Source of the DNA: Rotaria sp. Silwood1
Lineage: Eukaryota; Rotifera; Eurotatoria; Philodinida; Philodinidae
Length of the DNA stretch: 64,000 nucleotides
Assembly (NCBI GenBank): GCA_905250075.1
Contig: CAJNOP010000027.1
Coordinates: forward strand, 1,284,741-1,348,740
Direction: 5' to 3'
Shown: piece after piece, positions 35,083-48,091 of the stretch
How the letters are laid out: every line of letters starts with the position of its first letter
Numbering within the stretch: the first letter of the stretch is position 1
Translations under genes and position numbers: made by a program
The notes under the pieces: generated by a model
The model's input: only the letters and a program-made list of their open reading frames with translations
Database searches by the model: none
Told to the model about the DNA's origin: nothing

Positions 35083-38000
35083 ATGGCATCGACATTCGAT
35101 TCCAATTGGTCACTGCCAACAACTTTTTCATTCATACAGAATTTCAATCAAGTTGAATCATATGATGTATCGAAAGCAACTATTGAATTGGGTTCAAGTT
35201 CTACATCTAATAATGATACTCACTATAATCCGAGGCTATCTACATGGTTCAATAATGAATTTTATTTTGAAAAACTTCAATCTACACCTGAATATCATCA
35301 GGACAATGAAGTAGAGTCACATACAACAATGAATATGCCAAATTTACTTGAAAATTTTATTGGCTCGATTCAACCTTGTACTACTTGGTATTCAGATGAT
35401 ATGAAAAATATGAAATCACAAGTGGCTATCGTCTTATGTAAACTTGAGTTACTCAAAAAAATTCCTATTAATAACGAAGTGATAAAATCAATAGAAAACG
35501 ATAGATATGAACACGATGTATACCAACCACTTGATACATATACTTTTCCAATACGAACATTACATGGAAATATACTTTTTGATTTTTCGAAGCAGTCGAT
35601 TAACTACGATATTTATATACAGTTAATGCAACTTGTACGTTTGTCAAATTTAGATAAATTTATTGAAAAAATATTTCATAAATCAGGTTATTTGAATTGA
35701 TCTACTTTATTTTAATATTGAAATGAGTAACAAACTAGATGATTATAGGAGAATATTATCATATAGATTACAAAGAACATCGTCGAAAACAATTTGAAAA
35801 AGAACAAAACACTCATGAAAATTTATCATATCATCATGTTTATCGATTTAATCATGATATAACAATTAATCATTATGGTTCTCATTCCGTTTTATCAAAT
35901 TCATCAATTCATAATAAGTATCAAATATCAAACAGTGATGAATTAATGTAAAATAATTTTTCAATTCACTTTTGTTGATATTTATTTGTTTCAATTCTTA
36001 CAGAAAATTACATCAAACAGATAAAAATAGTTGTTGTATAACGATGGCTAAAAGTGTACATTTTCGTGCGTCAAGTCATTGTTTTGTACTTGATGGTATT
36101 GATATTTCAGCTCGTTTTCAACATGATCGCAAAATTTTACAAGATACTTGTCAACGCTTTCATAGTTATGTTAACATCGAGTAAGTTTCGCATGATAATG
36201 AAAAACAGCAAACCTTTTTTGAGCGTTTGATGCATTGATGTCTGAAACTTTGAAGTCCAAAGTTTTAATATCTAATATGCATTCTTTCAAAAGTTAATCA
36301 GTGCCAAATTTTTTATCACTACCCTATGCTTATAGAGTAGAAGCAGAACAAAATGCTCTGTAAACTTGTGGTTGTTTTCATGTTAAAGAGTTATTCAAGT
36401 GTTTTTATGAATTATACTGAAAGATATAGAATTAAAAACCGCACAAAGTGATCTATTTCGATATAATACAGTATTGACCGATTCAAGTTTAACGAGGCTA
36501 ACATAAATGAAAAATGACTCCCTCGATAAGTCTAGTATCCATTTGATAATAGTTTATTTCCTATAAGAATTTACAATTAAAGAGATTCAAGGTTAGTTCT
36601 ATAAATTTTATACAACATTTTATTCTCTACAGAATGGTAAAAAGAAATATTAAAACATAAATGATATCTTCGATGTGAAACGGAATCTAAACCTCTCTCT
36701 TACATAATAGCCTAGGTGATTTTTCAATTAAAAAAAAAAAAGATTTTTAATTCTTAATCTTTTAGTATAATTTATGAAAAAATTCGAATGATCCGTTAAA
36801 ACAAAAACAAGTACAAATTTTATAGAGTGTTATGTGTCGCTTCTTTGTCATAACCATATGAGAGTGTTAAAAAAAGTAAATATTGACTAAATTTTGAAAG
36901 AAAGGATATTGGACGTTAAAGTTTTTTTGTTGATAGGTTCAGAGAGTGAATGCACAAAAGAAATTTAATCGAGTGTTACAAATACTCGATGATTTCATGA
37001 TTCCTCTGTTAATTCTTCCATTCAATTTTGAATAGTTCAAATACAAAACAAAATGAAAATAATGACTTTCTACAAACTACATCTGTATCAGATGATCGTT
37101 CTTCACTCACACGAACTGAAATCAATCAAGTCACTTATGAAAATCTACATTCTTCAATGTTACAATTAGATGTTAATTTAAAACAAACCATTCATTTTAT
37201 TTTCGTTTTATGTACACATAGAATGAAAAAAATCTATCGATTATTAGAATCATTATTGAAACCATATGTTTCACGAAATATTTCTATTGTCTATGTTACA
37301 TTTGATGAGATTAAATCTTTCTTAATTAAATATGAACAAATATCCCATGAAAATCTTCAGCAAGATATTTCACTATCAAGTACATTACAAAATTCTCATA
37401 ACACTTCTTCATCAACTATGTCGACTAAAAAGAACATATTCAAACAACGTAAAATTCTATTTCAAAGAGTTAATTTGAAAAAAGAATTTAATACTAATGC
37501 AGACGTCAATAATGAAAATATAAATAATTCAATATCTGAGTAAGATAGTTTCAATAATAAGAAATTGTTGAGTTCTATTTCATCGAAATCGATCAATAAA
37601 TATCTATACAAAGTAATTTCAAATTCAGGAAAGATGTTTTCAATCTATCTCCGAAAACAGATGATGCGACGGAAAAAATTGATTTATTTAATGAAGAATT
37701 TTTACTTGATTATCTGCGAAAATCATCACTCGTTCTCATATTTATGAAACATTTAGATGAGACATATCTTAGTGCAGTATGTTTAGAATATTTTGATATA
37801 TATTTTAGAATTATGTGTCATATAATTAGTTTATTCGATGGTATACTGAAATTCTTATCAAATCTGATGTACATTCCAATCAATCATTCACATCTAGTTG
37901 GAATAAATCAATTGAACATTGTTGGCTTGTAACAAGTGATTATCAACGTGCACAAACAGTTTTTAGCATTCCAAAAACAAACTTATTTCTTTGGCCAACA

Positions 38001-40019
38001 GAATATAACAATTTTGATTATACGTCAATTATTATTTCATCGATTCTTATTCTACCTATTGCATTAACTATTAATTATGAGTTTGTATTGATTTTATTTT
38101 ATGTCGAATTTCATAAAAAACTTTTCCGTAGCTAGAAGAGTTTTGTATCAAAAATGGTATATACCGGGTTTTCATTAAAGTTTTTCGAAAGTGTTTTACA
38201 TATAAACTTATTTGATAGTGAAAACTTTTTAAAGCATAATGAGATGGCATCGTGTTCTTTATAACTTATTTTTTCTCAAACCATACTGATGAGGGAAATC
38301 TTCTAACTGATAAATCACTTTTTGAGTCGAAACTACGTGTGTTAAGTAAAATCAAGTAAACTCTGATCATTCCTGAACAGAGTTCTGATCCTTAGCTTAT
38401 TGCTGTGAAGAAACCGAAAATTTACAGCAGTTTCTAAATGAATGCCATAGTTTCCTTCAGAAACTTCAGAAGAAAAACTAGTTTTCGAATTTCAACTTGA
38501 AACTTTGCACAGAGGTATTTTTTAATGAAAATAGTTTCTACTGAATGTTTCAGATTTTGTCGGTGTTTCTATCTTAAGATACATCCTATGATGAAAGGGT
38601 ATCTTTTATAACGTTCATCCATTTATAACGGTAGGTAGTGTTCTTATTTCATGATAGAAGTAAGTTGAAAGATCTGAAACCGTCACAAGAAACTATTCTT
38701 GATAAGAACTGTCTTTCTATGAAGTTTTAAGTCGAAGTTCTAAAATCAGTTTTTCTGATGGTCTTGACAGAAACTATGGCATCCATTTAAAAAACTATCA
38801 TACATGTATAGTATCTATGCAACAATAAGGTAAGGGATCGAAATATTTCTATGACATTCAAAACTAATTTGAGTCTATGTGATCCGCATAGCCTCAACTC
38901 AAAAACACCGTATGGAAATCATAAAAGGTTCCAAAGTGTAAAATACAATACATTTTTGAAAAAAAAATAGAAAAATAGCTTCAGTGTCTTGAGTAAATAA
39001 AATGCAATTTGATAAAGAAAGGTAGTATACAAATTAAAAATATTCTGTCTTTCTTCGATATGTTCTCACTATCAGGTGATCTCATTCAGAAAATTGGCTC
39101 AGAAGATCTTACTTTTCTAAAGAATAAGCTCCTGAAAAATTTTCAAGCATATTCAAAAGATACTTTTGCCAAAAGAAAATTCTTTTGGTTACTCAAATCA
39201 TCTTTTCCATTCGTCGTTCTAATTAACACCAATAAGAAAATATCTCAAAAATACCGATGTATTAAACTTTTCACTCCAAGTTTACTATCGTATTGTCATA
39301 GAATCTATACGATGTTTATTGATGGTATGTCTATTGTTGATAAACATTGTCAAGAAACAACATTAGATCAAAATGTTTGTATAAAAATGGCACTTTTACG
39401 TATATGGTCGACTATTTGTGAACGAAAAAAAACTGCAATTATTACTTGTGATGATCAACTTCAATATTTCAGTAAAATAATGATTTAAAATCGATGAAAA
39501 GATACTTTTTACATTATAGGTGAATGTGTTAAAATGTTATCTGCTGAATATGATCATATTTATGAACACAAAATGAAAACGAAATTCGTATCTATTCATG
39601 AAACGCCATTAGAAAAAACTTTTCTTCAACAAACATCAAAGGATCAAAATCATTTCTCATATGATCTAATTACGATTAATGACGTTATACAAAATATAAA
39701 TGTTGACAATGATCAATCACCTTCGTTGACAATTTATTCGTTAAAAGATAAACGAAATGATGCAAGCAACAACAATCTATCTGATCAAAAATTATTGCTT
39801 AACCCTCATTCATCGGAATTATTAACTATATTGACAGAATTTTATGAAAAAGAAAAGGCATTACAAGCAGATAAAATTTTGCATCCACATACTTTTATTT
39901 TACTTGATCAATTCACACCATTGACTTTAGGTAATATTACCGAGACTAAACAACAATATAGATTGGCTCGGAAAATTTTTCGAACAGATTTATGTTCAAA
40001 TTTTTGTTCATTGTCATAA
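35083..40019 (+). CDS. Unrecognised 942-residue protein, eight exons
   Basis: Eight exons join in phase: 35083-35686, 35749-35947, 36004-36180, 37036-37539, 37629-37776, 37830-38080, 39026-39471 and 39520-40019. Several junctions rescue what look like stops, such as the 62-base first intron and the 53-base intron after 37776, which supports one gene. I recognise no domain. The protein is hydrophilic with Ser/Asn-rich stretches, one moderately hydrophobic segment (IIISSILILPIALTI, residues about 600-615), and a C-terminal half of predicted helices with several Cys (CHRIYTMFIDG, VCIKMALLRIWSTICER). There is no signal peptide. Introns 3 (855 bases) and 6 (945 bases) are long; the latter holds a foldback repeat. 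It follows TCF/LEF by about 1 kb on the same strand. Confidence 0.7.
38388..38840. repeat. Foldback repeat inside intron 6 of the orphan gene
   Basis: The left arm AATGCCATAGTTTCCTTCAG (38441-38460) pairs with CTGACAGAAACTATGGCATC near 38765-38783. Further out, GATCCTTAGCTTATTGCTG (38388) pairs with the complement of CAACAATAAGGTAAGGGATC (38820). Arms are roughly 120-150 bases and imperfect. Confidence 0.65.
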
Positions 40020-40083
40020 ATGTTAATCAGAATGTCAATAGTGATTTGCGTAGAAAATTTTCGACAAGAATTTTTGAAGATTA

Positions 40084-41046
40084 AAATGATTGTTAGTTTT
40101 TTTTAAAGATAATCCCATGTCGCCACTTTTTTACGAACTGCGTCGCAGTTACGCGTAACTGCGCCACATTGATCGCAGTGAGAACATCTATGAGAAACTA
40201 CGGTTACTGCGACGCAGATAAGCACAACTGTGTCGCAGTAATCGTATCGTACGATCCGCTGTAACTGATACTGATCAATTATAAGCGACTGCTCCGTATT
40301 TATAAGTGGTCACCGCTAAAACTTAGCCAAACAGACACTATATAAAAAGCTATCTCGATGAGACTTTGGCTCATAATTCATTCTACTGCAACAAGTAGAA
40401 TAAATATTTTGAAAATAATTCTAATTTTTTTTATTATTTTACTTTTCTTATTTTTAAATTTTTTCAAGTTTTTTTCATTTTTCTAGATATTAATTTCTAT
40501 TTTCAACTTTTTAACTTTTTATTTATTAATGTTATTTTTCTGATATTTATTCTTTTATTTCTTTTAAGTGTTTAATTTTTTTTTAATTTAATATTAAAAA
40601 TTTTGTATGTATTTTTTTTAATTTAAAAACTTTTCTTATTAGTAATATGTTTTTTGAATTCTTGTTTTTACTTTTTGTTAAAAATTTTTAACTTTTATCT
40701 TTTGCTAGATCTGCATTTTTAAATTCTTCAAATTTTTAAGTTTTTTTATATGTTGGAAGTTTTTTTAACATTCACAACCAAAAAATTAATAAAATGAAAA
40801 CCTCATCTATGTGATCTCTTTTGGGAACTGCAACACAGTTACACCGTAACTGCGATCGTACTGTGACCCGTAATTGCGAAAAACTGCATTGCAATTACAC
40901 GAAACTGATTTTTTTATCGCAGTTACGCGCAACTGGGATTTTTTCATCGCAGTTTGACTGCAGTCGAACAAATGTGAAGATCTTGGACAAAAAGCCAAGC
41001 CTAAGGTTTTTTGAGAGTCTATTTTTAAAAAACTAACAATCATTTT
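40084..41046. mobile_element. Non-autonomous TIR element with GTAACTGC repeats
   Basis: The termini AAAATGATTGTTAGTTTTTT (40084) and AAAAAACTAACAATCATTTT (ending 41046) are inverted repeats. Inside each end are clusters of a self-complementary word, GCAGTTACGCGTAACTGC and variants (40143-40290 and 40823-40960). The centre (40390-40790) is extremely AT-rich with no coding frame. I see no target duplication. Confidence 0.7.
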
Positions 41047-41455
41047 CATGTTGATAAGTTTTTATTGGAAACCAAATTCTCTATACAAGTCACTATTTAC
41101 ATTCTTATTAGCATTTATGACGATGCAAAAAGAATGAAAATAAGCCAGGTCGAATAATTATAAGAACCGTTGTATATTATTCAAGTTTTGTAGGTGTTCT
41201 TATTGGTGTTTATCAAATGTCCATGTTTTTTGAAGATATTATTCGTGAAAATATCTTTCAATTAAATGATTAAACTCGTTTTCTTCTTTCACAAGATAAA
41301 ATTATTAATCAACGTCAAGAAAATATGACACACGATCTTACAAATGAAATAAATTAAATACATTTCGATGAATCAATAAATCGCAAAAATCGAAGAAAAA
41401 TATTTAAGTAAATTTAAATTCAGAAGAAAATTATTAATTATTGAGAAAATAAAAT

Positions 41456-41989
41456 TCATTTGTATAAATTCTCATCAGCAACAAGATAATTTACTGTATA
41501 TGTTTCATCATCTTTTGAAATTATTTTAATAGCATTTTCACACATATTCAAATAAATATTCCACAATTGTTGTTTTGTTATAAATTCTTCGAAATTTTGT
41601 TTTTTTTTCTTATAATTAAAAGCTTTTTGAAATGTTTGTTTTGTATTATTTTGTTCAATATATTTTTCAATAAGTTGAGAAATTTCTTCTTTATGAAAAA
41701 ATATAATTAATTTATTGGAAAGTTTTTTACTCGTTAAATACATTATATTCCAAGCTTGATCCAGATTTATTTTATTATCATTTGAATTATTTTTAACAAT
41801 AATATGAAAATCATTTTTTATTTCATTATTAATTTGTTTAATTTTATTTAAAACTCTTTCTCGACATTTTTCATTTTCACAAATCAATTGTTCATCAGAT
41901 GATACATGAATATGTTGGTTCATTTGATTAGAAGTATTAGACTTCAATAGTATTATACGTTTAAAAAAAACTAGAAAAACAAGAATCAA
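41456..41989 (-). CDS. Hypothetical 177-residue protein
   Basis: Single open frame on the minus strand with coding-like composition. It starts with a hydrophobic stretch (MILVFLVFFKRIILL) that might be a signal anchor; alternatively translation starts at the internal MNQHIHVSS, giving about 155 residues. The rest is a charged, probably helical protein rich in Asn, Lys, Ile and Glu (for example QAWNIMYLTSKKLSNKL). I recognise no family. It is divergent to the gene at 42277 and about 290 bases from it. Confidence 0.5.
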   Translation of the reverse strand: MILVFLVFFKRIILLKSNTSNQMNQHIHVSSDEQLICENEKCRERVLNKIKQINNEIKNDFHIIVKNNSNDNKINLDQAWNIMYLTSKKLSNKLIIFFHKEEISQLIEKYIEQNNTKQTFQKAFNYKKKKQNFEEFITKQQLWNIYLNMCENAIKIISKDDETYTVNYLVADENLYK

Positions 41990-42276
41990 GCGCGACTAGG
42001 AATTCATTATTTTTGCATATTTTGTTTTATAAAAAAAAAAACTAATTAATAAAGCGTTAAGGTTTCGTTTCGATGTGCTCATTGTGTCATGTTTCATCAT
42101 TATAGAAGAGAAAAAAAAAACAATTCTTCAGCACTCTATTTACATGTACATTAGACAAACAACACAAAGAATTCTTAAAAGAAACTAGAAAAAATAATAT
42201 TGAAACGAAGAAAATAAGAACAAAAAGAATTGGAAATCATTCGTAGTTTGAAAAAGAAAAAAACAAGACGAAAATA

Positions 42277-42931
42277 ATGGAAGATATAATGGTAAGTTTA
42301 ATAAGACTTATATTGCGTTATCTATTCTCTTATATAAATCAAAAGGATCACGACGCCTCACCTAATGTATATAAACACCAACCAGCATTGCGACTTCCAC
42401 CAATGACGTCTCCAGCACCTGCTAGTGCATCCGTATTACCTCGTTTTGATAGTCTTGTGGGACGATCAAGTGCAGGTCCTTGGTCACCAGCACCATTGAA
42501 TGGAAGTCCATACGAAAAATCATCAGTTGATACAAGGTTAACAAGTCCTACATTTGTGAAATCATCTTATGTATGGCCAACTAAGCCTAATAATTCATAT
42601 ACAAAAACGGCCGATTCAACAATATACAATAATAATTCATTTACAAGAGCAAGAGATTCAGCAATACCCGGTAATAATTCATTTACAAAACGAATGGACT
42701 CGACAATGGTCAGTAATAATTCGTCCAATGCACAAATGATATCAAGGTTTGAATAAAAAAGAAAAAAAAACATATCTAAATTCATTTGCTTCTAGTTCCG
42801 ATGAAACGTGTACTTGCTTAAGTAAGCCATGCTCACCTCGTTGTAAACTTGGTATACTTGGCTTTACCATTGGACTTTTAGCTGTTTGTATACCATTGGC
42901 TGTGATATTAGTTTTATGGTTAAGAAAATAA
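42277..42931 (+). CDS. Tail-anchored membrane protein with Ser/Pro-rich head
   Basis: Exons 42277-42746 and 42796-42931 join in phase (AG plus T) for about 200 residues. The head is rich in Ser, Pro, Thr and Asn (LPPMTSPAPASAS, WSPAPLNGSPYEKSS). Then come three diverged units of about 16 residues built on NNS(Y/F)T...DS(T/A) (about 42589-42720). A Cys cluster (CTCLSKPCSPRCK) precedes one transmembrane helix (LGILGFTIGLLAVCIPLAVI) and a short basic tail, WLRK. Directly after codon 5 is a perfect GTAAGT; a 54-base in-frame segment (42292-42345) ends in AAAAG and could be spliced out without shifting the frame, removing a hydrophobic stretch. No family recognised. Confidence 0.7.
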
Positions 42932-45900
42932 TCATTTATGACGCAGTCTATACGACTTTAATTTAATCACATTTTTTTATGCGTGCTTGTGTGTGTGTGT
43001 GCAGTATTGTAATTAGCGTCATTTTATGCTGACATTTTTTTCCTATAAAGAAAAATCATACTTGACTATTATATCAGCGTTATATTATTCAATTTAGTGA
43101 AATGATATAAGGAGGAATATAAAGTAGAAATTTACTTGTCAACAAAAGCAAATAAAATATTTCTTGATTGTTGATTAATAGTAAAGACTTCTAATAATGG
43201 TCACAATAATTTTTTTGTTCATGGAATATAATCATGAGATTCATTATAATTGATGATCTATATAATTATATTAGATCCGTAGTGCTATATGCTAAACTAC
43301 TTTTGACATTCGTTAAACATCTTACATTTTTTTCAAAGAGAAATATATTCTTGTAATCTTTGAGTAATTAAAGTCAAGCAAAATATTAATTTCTGAATAT
43401 TTTTACATGGGTCAGTAAAGTTCGAGAAGCTTTACAAGAATATGAAAACAAAAAAAGTCTTTCCCCTGTTTCCAATAAAAAATTTAACGAAAACTACGTA
43501 GAGTAATTAAAATCTCCTATACGTTGCACGAGACAGTATGCTTAATTTTCAATAACATTCGTTGGCTAACTGTTAAATGATGTTTTGAGAGGCAGTGCCA
43601 CATACGGAAGCTGTAAATACCCCTTCAGAACTACAAAAACAGACAAAACAATCGTTCAGTTAAATTTATTGGATATTCAACTGATTTTCTGAGATACTGG
43701 CTAAAGGAAATCTTTTCTAGTCTTTCTAACTTCCTCCGAGCTTTATATTAGAAACAAGATCAGAATTTTTTGGTGTTCATATTCTTGTAGAGCTTGTTGT
43801 AATCTATCGAACCAGGTAGAAATATCTAGGAAACAATATTTCAATTCACACGTTACAAGAATATTTTGTTTTTGAAAAAAATGTAACTTGTTAAATTGTT
43901 AGTCATATTCAATTAAATAACCATAACTTTTCATGATGTTGATGCAATTGAAACTATTTTTTTTTTCGGATGATAGGTTTAATCTTTCTCTACAAAACTG
44001 TGTATTTCAGTCACGTATCCATGTATGTATTTATACAGACAAAGTCAATTTCCGCTGAGAATTCGAAACCTTTGGACCACCCTTTAGTTTTTATGTTAAT
44101 ATTAAACTTTGAGTTCATTGAATACTTTGNNNNNNNNNNNNNNNNNNNNNNNNNNNNNNNNNNNNNNNNNNNNNNNNNNNNNNNNNNNNNNNNNNNNNNN
44201 NNNNNNNNNNNNNNNNNNNNNNNNNNNNNAAGCAAAATCCATAGCTTAGTTCAATATGACATTTTATTAAAAAGTATCCACTCGATAAAACAGCGCACTC
44301 AAATATTTTTCGACACCATTGAAAAGGAACTTATAAGGATTAACAAATGCCTATTAGTTTATCATTCAATCTAATTTTTTAGGTTTTTAAAAAATTCTTT
44401 CAATAGTCTCGAACAAATATGGGCACAATATTTCTGATTCTATATGCAAAGAAAGCACAATATTCTGCTTCTAACTCATAGCTTTTGACGTTTTCAAGAC
44501 ATTTTCAAGAGAACCAAAAGAAAATAAATATTTTGTCTCAAAACTTTCGGCTCACCCGCTATTTATATCATTTTTCTATAATAAAACAATCGGTAGCATT
44601 TTTTGTGATCCATATACTCGTCGTCAAGGTATTTGGATTATTTAATCGTACAGTTATAGTATATATAGCATTAAGATGGACTTTTTTTCTGGTGAACATA
44701 AACATATTTATGAAATAATATCGTATATCTATTTGTATGGATATGAGTATATTAATGTAATATATCAATTATTCATCAATCCATTCTGTGTTATTGAACA
44801 TTATTGATCAATTCGAAAATGATTTGTTAAGAATTGCTTTACTCATTAAATTATATGAGCAGATTTACAATTTTAAAAAATACTTTTATATGTCAATATA
44901 TACATATTTCTTTATTTGGATACTTGAAGTAAACTTGAAAGGAAAACTGTGACTATTGGGAAACTCTGCAGCAGATGAACTAAGTAACATTGATCTCACA
45001 AGGGAATGGTTTTTCAATCATCAATTGCTTTCACAGTAAAAAAAAAACTACTGCATGTTTGGATGTCAATCATCCTAATTCTGAATATGAACATGAGAAC
45101 TTTTCTTAGGTCTTCATATAATATACGACTTTTCAAACTAACAAGCATTTGTTCAAAACTGTTTTAGCTATGTTCAGATTAAGAAGCATATCAAGTTGTC
45201 TAGAGAGCAATAATCTTTTCTAATTTTTTTTTCAAATGAACATTCAGTAAAACAATATCATCTTCATGATTTTTACATTGAAAAGTTGATAAATTTGTAT
45301 TGTATAAATTCAAATGGATGTATTTTCTTCAAAACAAAAATGATCTAAAACTGAAAAATTTTACTATTTTCTAGTTAATCCGATATCTTTCATAATCAGG
45401 ACAGATTAAAAATAAAATATGGCGAAAAGTACACCAGTCCAAAAATTTGATTTTCTGGAGAACCAATATAGGAAGATTTAAAAAGGCTGTTCATGCTCAT
45501 ATTCGGAATCATCACAATCGATCACCTATTAGCTCATAGCTTTTCTGAATGAAATGATTGATCAGTTCAAATGGTTCCTCGATCAGCCTCTTTCTATTAA
45601 TGTATATTAAAAGAAGTATAGGACTTCATATGCTTGTTTGAATTTTTATCATAGTAGATGTAACTAGAAAAGAAACATTTTAAAATGTGTAGAATATTCG
45701 ATTGTTTTTCTTTTTCAAATTGAATTCTAAGTCAAATAAATTTTTCATTCTAAATATTCAAGAAGAATAGATTTATTATAATTCAAAGTTATATCAGATC
45801 TTTTTATTTCATTCATAGCAAAAGTCATTTTTTGAATTGAATTTCAATAGAAAAAGTATATACTTTAAAAGTCATAGATGTAGTAACGAGACAGAATACT

Positions 45901-47164
45901 TTTTATGAGACCAGACCTTCTGGATATAATGAAGATTATATAATAAACTAAATACTGCTTTAGAAAAAACAAAAAAAAATTTTTCAAAATTTGTCAATGA
46001 ATAATTAACACATAATGTAACATAAGAAGGTAAGATATTTGAGAAGATTTATTCAAATTGGAAAAAATCTAATTCAGAATAGAAAAATTCTCATATGAAA
46101 TTAGGATACTATGAAAACACAAACCTATGTAAATCTCTTAAAATATTACTTTCTATTAACACTTCGTCTAACACCTTGGAAATAAATCCGAACTTCTTTC
46201 TAATTATACTTGTGCAAATATAATTGCATAGAAATTCGATATTAACATTATTGATTACTAACTGTTATTTCGCAATAATTACTAATCTAGTTGACAAAAA
46301 CTTGTCATATAATAATAATAATAATATATGATACGGGTCATCAAAATTGTTAAATATCATTCGATTAAAAGAGATCACTTGCTAAATTATATCTATTCGT
46401 TTTCATTCAGTTCCAACTGAACAAGATAAGTTTTTTTCTTTGAACAATAACTATCCTGCCATTTTTTGCAATATTGGCATATATATTTCATGTTTCTCTT
46501 TATTTGATGCATCATTCCAATGAAAATATATATGAAAGTTCTCTAAGTTCCATTACATTTGTTTTGGACACCCTTTATTTTACATTTTCATTCTTTTTAT
46601 GAAATTTTTCATAGTAATTGAACTAAATGAACTTTATATTTATTTGTTAGTACAGTAACTCTAGGATTTGGTATTGAATGGCGCTATTTCAATATGTGTA
46701 TAAATTTATTAGAACACATATGAATTGCTGCTGAATTGATTTCTGCATATTTATATCTAATATTGATTATTTTTTAATTTTTTCCATCTCTTTCTAATAT
46801 AGAATAGCCAAACGAAATTTCTCAACAAACTTACATATTATATCAAAAATGAAAATCTAATAAACCAGTAATCAAATACATTAACTAACGATCGTTTGAA
46901 TACTTAAATTTATTTTTACGCATTAATATATTTGAAAAAGAAAATGAGAATAGTAATATGATGCTTTTAAGCAAAATAGAATCGAAAGCAAACATCAATT
47001 GATTTTTATATTAAAAGAAACGTGCTTCAGAGGTTTGTTTTCTCTTCAATATCTCACTTAAATAGCTATTCATTGAATCTCCAATTTACTATTTAGTCGT
47101 TGATAAAGAATCTTAATAGAGAAGACGAAAATAATTCATCTTCGTTGATACGATTAAATTAAAA
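42932..47164. other. Gene-poor stretch with a gap
   Basis: Contains a short GT microsatellite (about 42990), an AAT microsatellite (46310-46325) and the 100-N gap at 44130-44229. Frames flanking the gap (43970-44374) lack recognisable protein features. I see no gene. Confidence 0.5.
44130..44229. other. Assembly gap (100 N)
   Basis: Exactly 100 N in intergenic sequence. Confidence 0.95.
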
Positions 47165-48091
47165 ATGGGCTTCTTTGATTTACATGAACCTGAAGATGGA
47201 CAAGATCGTTTTTTTTTATATGCAATGATTATTCTTCCATTTTGTTCTTCAGGTTCTTATTTATTTGATGCATGGTATCATTATCAATATCATTCAAAAG
47301 AACGTAGTTATGAAGGGCTTTTATCAACAATAATGATTGTTTTTTCTGATTTACAATATTGTGCACCAATACGTTCACGAAAAGTTTTAGCTATTTATTA
47401 TATATTATTATTTATTATAAAAGAATCAGCAACAATCGGCTATTTACTTTATTATATACATGAAAAAGAAATATTTAAAATAATATTCTATAGTTGTTTT
47501 TTACTTTTTGATTTATTATTTACAATTGGTTTAATTTATTGTCGTGTTATGAATGAATATGAATCTCATATTGTTGTTGAAAACAAACATCTATTTCATT
47601 TTATGTCACGTTTAGAAGTTCTCTTAACAATATATATACGTGTTTTTATAGATCCTAAATATACATCATTAACACGTCATATCATTGCATATTTTCTTTT
47701 ATTTGATTTTTTTTCTGATTCGTATTCAAGATTTCAAGGAATATGGATTAAATCAGCATTATATTTATTTGCAACAACAACAACAATATCTGTTGCAACT
47801 GAATGGCTCCATTTTAATCATGAATTAGTGATATATGAAAAAATTTCATATTTATCGGAACTTCTTGCAACTGTATTCTGTGATATAATTATTATTTTAC
47901 AATTTTTTCCATTTCATTTTAAAACTCAACATGTACAAAATATTGCCCGAGAAGCTTTACTTTTTCAAAAACAATTATATGAGATAAATGCAAGCTCCAA
48001 TGTTTCAGAAAGCAGCGGAAGCGACACGATAAACGATGCCAAGACGAACGCTGGCGAAGAAACTCAAACTTATACGAACACAACTCTTTAA
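47165..48091 (+). CDS. Intronless multi-pass membrane protein, unrecognised
   Basis: Single-exon frame of 308 residues with a reasonable start context (AAAAATGGG). About seven hydrophobic segments alternate with short charged loops: YAMIILPFCSSGSYLFDAW, KVLAIYYILLFIIK, IIFYSCFLLFDLLFTIGLIY, VLLTIYIRVFI, HIIAYFLLFDFF, ALYLFATTTTISVATEW and LLATVFCDIIIILQFF. The C-terminal 45 residues are hydrophilic, Ser/Thr/Asn-rich and likely cytosolic. I see no GPCR (DRY, NPxxY) or transporter signature. Its lack of introns contrasts with PAF1, which starts only 350 bases downstream. Confidence 0.7.
   Translation: MGFFDLHEPEDGQDRFFLYAMIILPFCSSGSYLFDAWYHYQYHSKERSYEGLLSTIMIVFSDLQYCAPIRSRKVLAIYYILLFIIKESATIGYLLYYIHEKEIFKIIFYSCFLLFDLLFTIGLIYCRVMNEYESHIVVENKHLFHFMSRLEVLLTIYIRVFIDPKYTSLTRHIIAYFLLFDFFSDSYSRFQGIWIKSALYLFATTTTISVATEWLHFNHELVIYEKISYLSELLATVFCDIIIILQFFPFHFKTQHVQNIAREALLFQKQLYEINASSNVSESSGSDTINDAKTNAGEETQTYTNTTL

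Noticed and set aside
37540..37932. Apparent stops and frame changes in the orphan gene as evidence of a pseudogene
   Set aside because: An 89-base intron before 37629 and a 53-base intron (37777-37829) with GT/AG ends restore one continuous frame in the right phase.
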